Of a DNA stretch of 64,000 nucleotides, positions 40,289-47,480 are shown piece after piece. Under the pieces are notes generated by a model, which did no database searches, was not told the DNA's origin, and saw nothing but the letters and a program-made list of their open reading frames with translations. Every line of letters starts with the position of its first letter. Position 1 is the first letter of the stretch. A program made the translations under genes and the position numbers. Origin of the DNA: Blastococcus sp. TF02A-30. GTDB taxonomy: Bacteria; Actinomycetota; Actinomycetes; Mycobacteriales; Geodermatophilaceae. Location of the stretch: contig NZ_QOHJ01000001.1 in assembly GCF_003319185.1 (NCBI RefSeq), forward strand, positions 682,001 through 746,000, written 5' to 3'.

Positions 40289-40780
40289 TCACCTGTAGTT
40301 GTCGAACTGCAGGGCGACGTCGAGGTCGGCTCCGCGCAGCAGCTGCTGCACGGCCTGCAGGTCGTCGCGCTTCTTGCCGCTCACCCGCAGCTGGTCGCCC
40401 TGGATCTGCGCCTGGACGCCCTTGGGGCCCTCGTCGCGGATCAGCTTGGCGATCTTCTTCGCGGTGTCGGACTCGATGCCCTGCTTGATCCGCGCGGAGA
40501 TCTTGTAGACCTTGCCGGAGGACTGCGGCTCGCCGGCGTCGAGCACCTTCAGCGAGATGTTCCGCTTGATCAGCTTCTCCTTGAACACCTCGAGCGCGGC
40601 CGAGACCCGCTCCTCGGTGTCGGCCTGGAGGGCGACGCCGTCCTCCCCGGCCCAGGCGATCGTGGCGTTGGTGCCCCGGAAGTCGAAGCGCTGCGACAGC
40701 TCCTTGCCGGCCTGGTTCAGCGCGTTGTCGACCTCCTGGCGGTCCACCTTGCTCACCACGTCGAACGACGAGTCGGCCAT
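40289..40780 (-). CDS. yajQ: YajQ family (UPF0234) nucleotide-binding protein
   Basis: The 163-residue product matches YajQ: it starts [21 protein letters not shown], has [15 protein letters not shown] in the first half and ends LQFDNYR. YajQ proteins bind nucleotides including tRNA and, in Xanthomonas and Pseudomonas, cyclic di-GMP; the function in actinobacteria is not established. The ATG at 40780 is preferred over a start 29 codons upstream, which would run into the tRNA-Tyr gene. It is divergent from tRNA-Tyr and convergent with htpX. Confidence 0.95.
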   Translation of the reverse strand: MADSSFDVVSKVDRQEVDNALNQAGKELSQRFDFRGTNATIAWAGEDGVALQADTEERVSAALEVFKEKLIKRNISLKVLDAGEPQSSGKVYKISARIKQGIESDTAKKIAKLIRDEGPKGVQAQIQGDQLRVSGKKRDDLQAVQQLLRGADLDVALQFDNYR

Positions 40781-40842
40781 GGGCCCATCCCTTCCGCAGA
40801 GCGGGCGCTCCCTCGGGTCCGAGGGCACGCTCCGCCGTCTTG

Positions 40843-40848
40843 TATCCT
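40843..40848 (+). promoter_or_regulatory. Candidate -10 element for tRNA-Tyr
   Basis: TATCCT lies 19 bases before the mature 5' end of the tRNA. A perfect hairpin-forming palindrome (CCCTCGG-GT-CCGAGGG, 40810-40825) lies just upstream; its role is unclear. Confidence 0.45.
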
Positions 40849-40867
40849 CTCCCGGTACCACCTGCAC

Positions 40868-40949
40868 GGCGGGTTGCCCGAGTGGCCAATGGGAGCGGAC
40901 TGTAAATCCGTCGGCTTAGCCTACGAAGGTTCGAATCCTTCACCCGCCA
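40868..40949 (+). tRNA. tRNA-Tyr (anticodon GTA)
   Basis: The acceptor stem GGCGGGT pairs with ACCCGCC, the anticodon loop ACTGTAAAT gives GTA, a long variable arm is present as in class II tRNA-Tyr, and the T-arm contains GGTTCGAATCC. The discriminator is A and CCA is not encoded. Confidence 0.96.
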
Positions 40950-40959
40950 CGCCTGGTAC

Positions 40960-40992
40960 GAGCGGCCCCCGACCACCGGTCGGGGGCCGCTC
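40960..40992. terminator. Bidirectional terminator between tRNA-Tyr and TadG-like gene
   Basis: A perfect 14-base-pair stem (GAGCGGCCCCCGAC / GTCGGGGGCCGCTC) with a five-base loop lies between the tRNA on the plus strand and the 3' end of the minus-strand gene, and can serve both. Confidence 0.8.
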
Positions 40993-40998
40993 GCTCTC

Positions 40999-41430
40999 TC
41001 AGCCCAGCGTGGGTGCCCGGGCGCTGGCCGTGGCGGTGCGCTCCAGCGGTTCCCCGGCCAGGAACAGCCACCCGAAGGCGATGTCCACGGAGCGGGTGCA
41101 GCGCACGGTCACCTCGACGCCGTCGGTCTCGGCCGACCACGCGTCCAGCTGCGTGCCGCCGGAGCGCAGCTGGTCGGCCACCGCCGCCTGCGCGGTGGCC
41201 CGGGTCAGCGGCAGCGACGTCCCCACCCCGCGGGCGTAGACGGCGGCCTCGTCGGCCTGGTTCGCCGCCGCCAGCGCGGCGCCGTCGCAGACCGACTGCA
41301 CCTCCTGCTGCTCGAGGAACGCGTGCGAGGCGGCGATGGCGCCGAACGCCATCAGCGCGGCCACCAGCCAGCAGACCAGCACGAACGGGAGCGTCGAACC
41401 CCGCTCGCGGTCGTCCGGTCGGTGCAGCAC
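40999..41430 (-). CDS. TadG-like pilus-assembly/secretion-neighbourhood protein
   Basis: The 143-residue product has a type-IV-prepilin-like start (DDRERGSTLPFVLVCWLVAALMAFGAIAASHAFLEQQ), that is, a charged leader, a Gly-Ser junction and one hydrophobic helix, then a compact domain with two cysteines. This is the pattern of TadE/TadG and the Rv3654c-like helicase/secretion-neighbourhood proteins. No other pilus gene is near, so its export machine must be elsewhere. The GTG at 41430 lies seven bases after a TACGCT box, implying a leaderless mRNA. DnaA-box-like motifs fill the divergent region upstream. Confidence 0.7.
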   Translation of the reverse strand: MLHRPDDRERGSTLPFVLVCWLVAALMAFGAIAASHAFLEQQEVQSVCDGAALAAANQADEAAVYARGVGTSLPLTRATAQAAVADQLRSGGTQLDAWSAETDGVEVTVRCTRSVDIAFGWLFLAGEPLERTATASARAPTLG

Positions 41431-41437
41431 GGGCCGC

Positions 41438-41443
41438 AGCGTA
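41438..41443 (-). promoter_or_regulatory. Candidate -10 element of leaderless TadG-like gene
   Basis: TACGCT on the minus strand is followed by seven bases and the GTG start, the same geometry as at menC, menG and nuoA. Confidence 0.55.
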
Positions 41444-41457
41444 GGTGCTCGCGGAGG

Positions 41458-41543
41458 TTGTCCACGACCTGTGGACGACGGCTGTGGACGGTGTGGACAC
41501 CCGATCGGGTGGCCGCCCACCTCGGCGCGGCGCCTGTGGACGT
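41458..41543. promoter_or_regulatory. Cluster of five DnaA-box-like motifs
   Basis: Within 86 bases there are TTGTCCACG (41458) and, in the opposite orientation, TGTGGACGA (41470), TGTGGACGG (41483), TGTGGACAC (41492) and TGTGGACGT (41535). Each matches the actinobacterial DnaA box TTGTCCACA at seven or eight of nine bases. The stretch is the non-coding divergent region between the TadG-like gene and the WXG-like pair. No dnaA, dnaN or gyrase gene is visible, so it is not obviously oriC; DnaA titration or DnaA control of the flanking genes are the options. Confidence 0.55.
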
Positions 41544-41582
41544 ACGACGCGGGCACCCGGTGGACGGCGCCACACTGCGCCG

Positions 41583-41876
41583 GTGAGCTCGCCCGCACTC
41601 CAGCTGCCGGTCCCCGAGGTGTACGGCCTCGCCCGGTCCCTGCGCTCCTCGGCGGCCACCGCCGAGGACGCCGGCAGCCGGCTCGGCCCGGGATGCGAGG
41701 TCGACGGTCCGCTCGCCGAGGCCGCCGCCGCGCTGCTCGACTGCCACCGCACCCTGGCCGGCGCGGTGGCGGGGGAGCTGCGGTGGCTCGGCACCACGGT
41801 GGCCGTCGTCGCCGACTCCTGGGTGGAGCTGGACGCCACCGTGGTGCCCGCGCACGGCCGGGCGGTGGCCCGGTGA
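41583..41876 (+). CDS. Small WXG100/EspC-like helical protein
   Basis: The 97-residue product is predicted to be a helical hairpin: ALQLPVPEVYGLARSLRSSAATAEDAGSRLG, a short turn, then a second helix with LDCHRTLAGAVAGELRWLG and AVVADSWVELDATVVPAHG. Size and the turn around a tryptophan match ESX-secreted WXG100 or EspC-like proteins, though no exact WxG triplet is seen. The GTG start overlaps nothing upstream, and the stop overlaps the next gene by four bases, so the two are one unit. I infer a type VII secretion partner; this is not certain. Confidence 0.6.
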   Translation: MSSPALQLPVPEVYGLARSLRSSAATAEDAGSRLGPGCEVDGPLAEAAAALLDCHRTLAGAVAGELRWLGTTVAVVADSWVELDATVVPAHGRAVAR

Positions 41877-43954
41877 GCGGGCTGCTCCCCGACCCGGTGC
41901 CGCTCGACCCGCCGCCGGGCGACCCCGAGGCACTGGCCGGCCTGGTGGCCGGCCTCACCGCGGCCGCGCTGGGGCACGCCCAGCTGGCCGACCAGCTCGC
42001 CGCCGCGGCGGCACCGGGGTGGTGCGGGGCGGATGCCGACGCCGCCGCGGGCCAGGTGCGGCGGGTGCGCGAGCTGGCGGGCCAGGCCTCCGACGCCCTC
42101 CAGCGGGCCGTGACCCGCGTGGCCGCCCACCGGGAGCGCGTCGAGGAGGCGCGCCGTCAGCTGGCGGCCTCCCGGTCCGCCCAGGACGACGACGTCGCCG
42201 TCGCGGCGGCGCGGGTGCGCGCCGTCGTGGACCCCGCGGGGCTGGACCTGCCGATCGTCACCGCCGCGCTGGCGGACCTGAGGGCAGCGGAGGACGCGCG
42301 CCGGCGGCTGCACCGGGCGCTGCTCGGCGAGGTGGAGCGGGACGCGGCCGCCACCGCCGCGGAGCTCGCGGAGTGCTGCGCGGTGGCCGGCGGGACCGGC
42401 CGGCGTGACGACGAGGCCCGCGTGGTCCTGCACCTGGCCGGCGAACTGCCGGGCTGGGGGGCGGCGGAGCTCACCGCGCGGGGAACCGCTGCGGCCGTCG
42501 CGCTGCGCGAGCGGTTCGACGCCGCGGAGCAGGAGGCCGTCGCCCGCACCGTGGCGCCGCTGGCGGGGGAGGGGGCGTTCGCGGCGGCGCTGCTCACCGG
42601 CCTCGGGCGCGAGGGCTTCGCGGAGCTGCTGCGGCGGTTGGGGGACGACGCGCTCGACCGGGACGGCGCCGTCGCCGACCTGCTCGCCGGGGCGCTCGGG
42701 GCCCCGGTGCCCGCCGGAGCGGCCGACGAGGTCGCGGACGTGCGCGACGCCCGGTACGTGGACGCCGGCTCCCGGCTCGCCGACGCCGACCTCATCGCCG
42801 TCGGCATGGGCGTCGTCCTGGCCGCCGGCCGGGGGAACCGGCGCGCGGGGCCGCCGACGGCGACCGTGGAGAGCTGGGGGCGGCAGGTGCTCGCCCGGGA
42901 GCGCGCGCAGGGTCTGCACCGCGTGGTGGAGCAGGCGCAGGCGTTCACCTCCGGCCGGGCTCCGGTGGATCCGCTGCAGCAGGTCGCGGCCCGGCTGGCG
43001 GCGGCGGACGACCCCGGCGCGGCAGCCAGGCTGCTGGGCGGCGTCGGCACCTGGTCGTGGCTGCTCGAGCGCCCCTGGGACGACGGCGGCGCCGACCTTG
43101 CCGCGCTCGTCGCGCGCGCGGCGGACGACCCCGGACCCGCGGGGGACGACGTCGCGAGGTCCGGGCTGACGGCGCTCGGCACCGGCCTGGGCGACGACGG
43201 TGACCCCGAGCACTGGACCGTCGACCCCGCGACCGCGGCGGCCGTCACCCCCGCGCTCGGGGAGGTCGTCGCCGCGCACGCGGGCGTCGTCGCCGGAGCC
43301 GTGCACGCCGCGGCCGGCGGCGGTGAGGAGGACCGCACCCTGCTCCGCGGTCTCGGCCACCTGACCCTCGACCAGGCGGCGGCCATCCGGGTCGGCTTCG
43401 CGCTGCAGGACCTGCTGGACCGGCCGGACGACGCCGCGGCTCCGCTGTCCGAGGTGCGGGTGACCGCCGGCTACCTCGCGGTCCGCGAGTACGGGGAGCG
43501 CCTGGGGCACGCGCTGGAGGGTTTCACCCTGCAGGAGGCGGCGGAGCGCCGGTCGCGGCCCTACGCGCTGGCCCAGGAGGCCGTCTCGGCCGTTCCGGTG
43601 CGCACGGCGTACGGCATCGCCTCGAGTCTCACGCTCGACTACCTCGGGATGGGCCTGCGGCTGGACGGGACCTGGGAGCAGGGCCCCGACGACGGTCGCC
43701 GGCTGGACACCGCCGACGCGGTGCGGTCGGTGGCGGGGGTGGACGGCCTCACCGCCGCCGAGCGGTCCCGCCTGGCGGGTGCGGCGTTCGACGCCACGAC
43801 CGAGGTCCTCGGGCACCCGACCGCGCCCGGATCGCCGCAGCAGCACTGGGTCCGGCCGCTCGTCGACGCCGCGGTCGGAGCCCTTCCGCCACCGATCCAG
43901 GCACCGGCCACCCGTTTCAGTGACCAACTGTGGGAACAAATCGACGCAGAGTGA
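41873..43954 (+). CDS. Large helical protein with WXG-like N-terminal domain, unknown
   Basis: The 693-residue product begins with a short proline-rich leader and a helical hairpin of about 100 residues around PGWCGADADAA, which looks like a WXG100 fold fused to a larger protein, then a long alanine-rich helical body (about 130-690) with no motif I recognise. No signal peptide or membrane helix is visible. Its tight coupling to a small WXG/EspC-like gene suggests an ESX-type substrate pair, like LXG or EspB-like proteins. No known toxin domain is seen at the C-terminus. No ESX core gene is in the window. Confidence 0.7.
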   Translation: MSGLLPDPVPLDPPPGDPEALAGLVAGLTAAALGHAQLADQLAAAAAPGWCGADADAAAGQVRRVRELAGQASDALQRAVTRVAAHRERVEEARRQLAASRSAQDDDVAVAAARVRAVVDPAGLDLPIVTAALADLRAAEDARRRLHRALLGEVERDAAATAAELAECCAVAGGTGRRDDEARVVLHLAGELPGWGAAELTARGTAAAVALRERFDAAEQEAVARTVAPLAGEGAFAAALLTGLGREGFAELLRRLGDDALDRDGAVADLLAGALGAPVPAGAADEVADVRDARYVDAGSRLADADLIAVGMGVVLAAGRGNRRAGPPTATVESWGRQVLARERAQGLHRVVEQAQAFTSGRAPVDPLQQVAARLAAADDPGAAARLLGGVGTWSWLLERPWDDGGADLAALVARAADDPGPAGDDVARSGLTALGTGLGDDGDPEHWTVDPATAAAVTPALGEVVAAHAGVVAGAVHAAAGGGEEDRTLLRGLGHLTLDQAAAIRVGFALQDLLDRPDDAAAPLSEVRVTAGYLAVREYGERLGHALEGFTLQEAAERRSRPYALAQEAVSAVPVRTAYGIASSLTLDYLGMGLRLDGTWEQGPDDGRRLDTADAVRSVAGVDGLTAAERSRLAGAAFDATTEVLGHPTAPGSPQQHWVRPLVDAAVGALPPPIQAPATRFSDQLWEQIDAE

Positions 43955-44113
43955 CGACACGAAGATCTGTCACCCGGTCGTGATCATCGGTGCTTGTCCG
44001 GACGAGTGACGGGAAGCAATGTTCCCAGCGCGGTCCGTACCGAACGACGCTCTGCCCCCGCGCGTAAGTGACTGCCGCAGATCCGCAGTCAGTCATGCCC
44101 AAGAGGAGGCGTC
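43955..44113 (+). promoter_or_regulatory. Non-coding leader before the 18-residue ORF, with hairpin
   Basis: This 159-base stretch has no conventional gene. It contains a perfect seven-base hairpin (TGACTGC, nine-base loop, GCAGTCA; 44069-44091) and the inverted repeat GGGAA-N6-TTCCC at about 44011-44026. It ends in AAGAGGAGG, a near-ideal ribosome site, four to nine bases before the ATG at 44114. No clear -35/-10 pair is recognised. Confidence 0.45.
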
Positions 44114-44170
44114 ATGAGCAGCACGCAGCGTGGTTTCAAGTGGGGTCGCGGCTTCAAGTGGGGTCGCTGA
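44114..44170 (+). CDS. 18-residue basic peptide with tandem GFKWGR repeat
   Basis: The ORF encodes MSSTQRGFKWGRGFKWGR. The last 12 residues are two exact copies of Gly-Phe-Lys-Trp-Gly-Arg, encoded by two 18-base repeats that differ by one base. Net charge is about +5 with two tryptophans and two phenylalanines, the composition of membrane-active or RNA-binding peptides. Evidence that it is translated: the AGGAGG site right before the ATG, an isolated position with a strong terminator 43 bases after the stop, and no overlapping alternative gene of quality. An overlapping frame from 44095 (29 residues) is less well placed. Function unknown; options include a signalling peptide, a RiPP core, an arrest or leader peptide. 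Confidence 0.55.
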   Translation: MSSTQRGFKWGRGFKWGR

Positions 44171-44213
44171 GCCAGGTCCGCTAGGCCGGGCGTGAGCCCG
44201 GTACCGCTCTTCG

Positions 44214-44252
44214 CACGGGGGGCAGCCGGTCACCGACCGGCTGCCCCCCGTG
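44214..44252 (+). terminator. Strong hairpin terminator after the 18-residue ORF
   Basis: A perfect 17-base-pair stem (CACGGGGGGCAGCCGGT / ACCGGCTGCCCCCCGTG) with a five-base loop. It separates the peptide gene from the GGDEF/EAL gene and is the longest perfect stem I found in the window. Confidence 0.85.
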
Positions 44253-44324
44253 TCGTTCCGGCCCCGCCGCCGTGCAGCTGCCCCGTCCGGGTCAGGAAGG
44301 GGTTCCGAGGGCGCTCACCGCTGT

Positions 44325-44330
44325 TAACCT
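44325..44330 (+). promoter_or_regulatory. Candidate -10 element of the GGDEF/EAL gene
   Basis: TAACCT (within TTAACCT) fits TANNNT and lies 32 bases before the GTG at 44362, leaving a short leader. It shows the gene has its own promoter after the terminator. Confidence 0.5.
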
Positions 44331-44361
44331 GCGCCCGCCCAGCTTCCCTTCGGAATTGCAG

Positions 44362-46905
44362 GTGAGAGTGGCCGAGCAGGACGCCCGCGTGCCCATTCGG
44401 CCGCCGTTGATCACCAATCCCTGGACGGTCGCGTGGCTGGGCCTCGTCCTCGCGGGCCCGTTGTCCCTGCTCGTGCTCCCCGGGGACGCGACGACGCCCG
44501 GGGTGCTGGCGCTGTTCGCCGTCTTCGCCGCCTTCGTGGCCGCCGAGTCGATCAACCTGCAGTTCGAGATCCGGCGGCACACCTTCTACTGCTCGGCCAG
44601 CGAGGTCGTCTTCGTCCTGGCGCTGGTGGAGATCGGTGGTCTCTGGACCGCGGTCACGCGGGCGGTCGCCGTCGCCCTGGTGCTGGTGGCGCAGCACGTG
44701 CCGGCGGCCAAGACCGTCTACAACGTCGCGGTCGCCACCATCGAGGTGTGCGTGGCGGTCGCCCTGCTCGAGCTCCTCCCGGTGGGCACCATCGACTCCC
44801 CGGCGACCTGGCTGTGCTACCTGCTGGCCATCGTGGCCGCCGACGTGGTGGGCGCGCTGCTGGTCGTCGGCGCCATCACGGCCACGCACGGCAACCCCGG
44901 GCGCGCGGTCTGGACCGGGGTGTTCGGCCCCATCGTCATGGTCGGGCCCGTCGCGGTCCTGGTCGGCCTGGCCATCCTGCTGCTGCTCGACGTCACCGGC
45001 TGGGCCGTCGTCCTCATGGCTCCGCTGCTGGTGGCCCTCGGTCTGCTGTACCGGCACTTCGCGTCGGTCACGCGCAAGGGCCGCAGCGTGCAGCGCGTGT
45101 ACGACTTCGCGCGCCTGGTCGAGCAGGTCCCGCCGGACGAGGCCGGGACGAGGCAGATCGTCGATGCGGTGCGCGACCTGCTCAACGCCGAGCGGGTGGC
45201 GCTCTGGCTGCCGCCCTACCTCGACGAGGAGCCGCGCCTGGTGGTGTCCGCCGAGAACGGCGACGCCTGGTACGACGGCCCCGGCGATCCCGACGACCTC
45301 TTCCGGCGCCTGGCCGTGGCCGACGGCGGGGGCCCGGTGATGGTCTCCCTGGGCCGTGCCGACGACGCCGAGACCGCCGCGCTGGCCCGCCGGGGCGTCT
45401 CCGAGCTCCTCGCCGCGCCGGTGATGACCGCCGCCGGCGAACCCGGGTACCTCGAGGTCTGCGACCGCCGCAGCGACGTGCTGTCCTTCGCGGAGAGCGA
45501 CCGCGTCGCCCTCGACACCATGCTCACCCACGTCAACGCCGCGATCCGGCACCAGCAGCTGCTCAGCCAGATCCGCTACGACGCCGACCACGACCGGCTC
45601 ACCGGCCTGCCGAACCGCCAGCGGCTGGCCGCCGAGATCGACCAGCTGCTCTCCGCCGACCCGCTGGGCGCCCGCGCCGGGCTGATCCTGGCCGCGCTGG
45701 GCAACTACACCGAGGTCACCGACACCCTCGGCCATGCGGCCAGCGACGAGCTGCTGCTCGTGACCGCCGGCCTGCTCCGGGAGCACGCGCCCCCGCAGGC
45801 GCTGCTGGCGCGCATGGAGGGCGAGCAGTTCGCCGTCCTGCTGCCGGGGCTGTCGCTGGCCGCCACCGAGCGGGCCGCGCGCCGGCTGCGCGAGGCGGCG
45901 TCCACCCGCGCGCGGGTCGCCGGGCTGGACCTGGAGGTGACGCTCACCATCGGCGTCGCCGCCGCCCCCGTGCACGGCACGGACTCCGGCACGCTCATGC
46001 AGCGGGCCGACGTCGCCCTGCTCGCCGCCGCCGACTCCGGCGGGGTGGCCAGCTACCACCCGGTGCTCGACCAGCAGAGCCTGCGCCGGCTGCAGCTGGG
46101 CACCGAGCTCGAGCAGGCCATGGCCGACGGCCAGATCAGCGTCGTCTACCAGCCGATCATCGACGCGCAGACCTCCGACATCGTCTCGGTGGAGACACTC
46201 GTGCGCTGGTCGCACCCGCGGTACGGGCAGATCCCGCCGGAGGACTTCATCCACCTGGCCGAGCAGATCGGCCGGATCGGCGCGGTCACCGACCACGTCC
46301 TCGACCTGGCGCTGGCCCGCTGCCGGCGATGGCTGGACCAGGACATCGCGCTCTCGGTCGCGGTGAACCTCTCGGTGCACAGCCTCACCGAGCCCGACCT
46401 GGTGACGCGCATCGCCCGCGCCCTGCAGAAGCACGGCGTGCCCGGTGAGCTGCTCACCCTGGAGCTCACCGAGGGCAGCGTCGTCGACGACTCCGTGCGC
46501 GACAGCACGGTGCTGGAGGACCTGCACGCCCTGGGCCTGCGGCTGTCGATGGACGACTTCGGGACCGGCTACTCGTCGCTGTCGCAGCTGCGCCAGCTGC
46601 CGATCGACGAGGTCAAGATCGACAAGTCCTTCGTGCTCACGATGTCGACCAGCCAGGGGGAGTCCTTCATCGCCCGGTCGATCATCGAGCTGGCCCACAA
46701 CCTGGGGCTGCGCGTGGTCGCCGAGGGGGTCGAGGACGAGCTCACCCGCAACGCGCTGACCGAGATGGGCTGCGACAAGCTGCAGGGCTTCCTGGTCAGC
46801 CGGCCGCTGCCCGACGACCGCCTGGAGAGCTGGCTGCTGGCCCGGACCGGTGTCCGCTCGGTCGCCCCCGGGGCCACGCACCGGCGGTTGTTCGTCCGCA
46901 CCTAG
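44362..46905 (+). CDS. Membrane GAF-GGDEF-EAL cyclic di-GMP protein, degenerate GGDEF
   Basis: The 847-residue product has about seven membrane helices (residues 20-240), a GAF-like domain (about 265-415), a GGDEF domain (about 430-580) and an EAL domain (about 595-840). The cyclase signature is degenerate (MEGEQF at 485-490 in place of GGDEF), so synthesis is unlikely. The phosphodiesterase site looks complete: ETL at 611-613, VNLS, ELTE, DDFGTGYSS, KIDKSF, AEGVED and QGF. I infer a membrane-sensing c-di-GMP phosphodiesterase. GTG at 44362 or 44368 is the likely start; an upstream frame to 44272 would span the promoter. Confidence 0.88.
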   Translation: MRVAEQDARVPIRPPLITNPWTVAWLGLVLAGPLSLLVLPGDATTPGVLALFAVFAAFVAAESINLQFEIRRHTFYCSASEVVFVLALVEIGGLWTAVTRAVAVALVLVAQHVPAAKTVYNVAVATIEVCVAVALLELLPVGTIDSPATWLCYLLAIVAADVVGALLVVGAITATHGNPGRAVWTGVFGPIVMVGPVAVLVGLAILLLLDVTGWAVVLMAPLLVALGLLYRHFASVTRKGRSVQRVYDFARLVEQVPPDEAGTRQIVDAVRDLLNAERVALWLPPYLDEEPRLVVSAENGDAWYDGPGDPDDLFRRLAVADGGGPVMVSLGRADDAETAALARRGVSELLAAPVMTAAGEPGYLEVCDRRSDVLSFAESDRVALDTMLTHVNAAIRHQQLLSQIRYDADHDRLTGLPNRQRLAAEIDQLLSADPLGARAGLILAALGNYTEVTDTLGHAASDELLLVTAGLLREHAPPQALLARMEGEQFAVLLPGLSLAATERAARRLREAASTRARVAGLDLEVTLTIGVAAAPVHGTDSGTLMQRADVALLAAADSGGVASYHPVLDQQSLRRLQLGTELEQAMADGQISVVYQPIIDAQTSDIVSVETLVRWSHPRYGQIPPEDFIHLAEQIGRIGAVTDHVLDLALARCRRWLDQDIALSVAVNLSVHSLTEPDLVTRIARALQKHGVPGELLTLELTEGSVVDDSVRDSTVLEDLHALGLRLSMDDFGTGYSSLSQLRQLPIDEVKIDKSFVLTMSTSQGESFIARSIIELAHNLGLRVVAEGVEDELTRNALTEMGCDKLQGFLVSRPLPDDRLESWLLARTGVRSVAPGATHRRLFVRT

Positions 46906-46959
46906 GCCGGTCTCCCGGCGTGCCGGGACCCCCCTGCGGAACGGCCGGCGCGGGCGGGG

Positions 46960-46965
46960 TAGAGT
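46960..46965 (+). promoter_or_regulatory. Candidate -10 element for tRNA-Thr
   Basis: TAGAGT lies 21 bases before the mature tRNA-Thr. A small hairpin (TCCCGGC-GT-GCCGGGA, 46913-46928) just after the GGDEF/EAL gene probably ends the previous transcript. Confidence 0.5.
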
Positions 46966-46986
46966 CTTCGACGGCTCGTTGAGCAC

Positions 46987-47059
46987 GCCCCTTTAGCTCA
47001 GTCGGCAGAGCGTCTCCATGGTAAGGAGAAGGTCTACGGTTCGATTCCGTAAAGGGGCT
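46987..47059 (+). tRNA. tRNA-Thr (anticodon GGT)
   Basis: The acceptor GCCCCTT pairs with AAGGGGC, the D-arm is TAGCTCAGTCGGCAGAGC, the anticodon stem TCTCC/GGAGA encloses ATGGTAA (anticodon GGT), and the T-arm has CGGTTCGATTCCG. Discriminator T; CCA not encoded. Confidence 0.95.
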
Positions 47060-47112
47060 CTGGCAGTACCCTGATCACCGGTCCGGTCGCGAGACCGGGC
47101 CGCTGGTCACCT

Positions 47113-47186
47113 GGCGGTGTAGCTCAGCCTGGTAGAGCAAGCGGCTCATAATCGCTGTGTCACCGGTTCAAGTCCGGTCACCGCTA
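47113..47186 (+). tRNA. tRNA-Met (anticodon CAT), elongator type
   Basis: The anticodon stem AGCGG/TCGCT encloses CTCATAA (CAT), and the T-arm is ACCGG-TTCAAGT-CCGGT. The acceptor GGCGGTG pairs with CACCGCT, with a G-U first pair. It lacks initiator features such as the three G-C anticodon pairs, so elongator Met is favoured; tRNA-Ile2 is not excluded. TACCCT at 47067-47072 could be a separate promoter. The Thr-Met-rpmG order is the same as in mycobacteria. Confidence 0.9.
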
Positions 47187-47189
47187 CTC

Positions 47190-47217
47190 CGGACGGACCC
47201 CGCCAGGGGTCCGTCCG
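47190..47217 (+). terminator. Terminator after the tRNA pair
   Basis: A perfect 12-base-pair stem (CGGACGGACCCC / GGGGTCCGTCCG) with loop GCCA begins four bases after tRNA-Met. Confidence 0.75.
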
Positions 47218-47281
47218 CATGTCTGCACCACCGCGCCCGGCGTCACCGCCGGTCGCGTCCCGACAAGGCTAGGAGCACTCC

Positions 47282-47446
47282 GTGGCAGCCACCGACGTCC
47301 GTCCCAAGATCACCCTGGCGTGCCAGGACTGCAAGAGCCGGAACTACATCACCCGCAAGAACCGGCGGAACGACCCCGACCGGCTCGAGCTGAAGAAGTT
47401 CTGCCCGCGCGAGCGCAAGCACACGATCCACCGCGAGACCCGCTGA
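47282..47446 (+). CDS. rpmG: 50S ribosomal protein L33
   Basis: The 54-residue product matches bacterial L33 ([22 protein letters not shown], then [12 protein letters not shown], then HRETR). L33 sits near the ribosomal E site. It has Cys14, Cys17 and Cys41 of the zinc ribbon, but the expected fourth cysteine (CPxC in relatives) is replaced: FCPRERKH. So it is a C-plus type that has lost one ligand, or is losing zinc binding. The GTG start has AGGAG ten bases upstream. Confidence 0.95.
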   Translation: MAATDVRPKITLACQDCKSRNYITRKNRRNDPDRLELKKFCPRERKHTIHRETR

Positions 47447-47480
47447 TCCGAGATCCGCGGCTGAGCGAGAGGGCGGGAGC

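Noticed and set aside
41458-41543. The DnaA-box cluster as the chromosomal origin
   Set aside because: No dnaA, dnaN, recF, gyrB, rpmH or AT-rich unwinding region is near, and the flanking genes are not origin-linked.
44095-44184. Alternative 29-residue frame (MPKRRRHEQHAAW…) overlapping the GFKWGR ORF
   Set aside because: Its ATG has no ribosome site at the right distance, and the AGGAGG would lie inside it; the repeat structure is exact only in the other frame.
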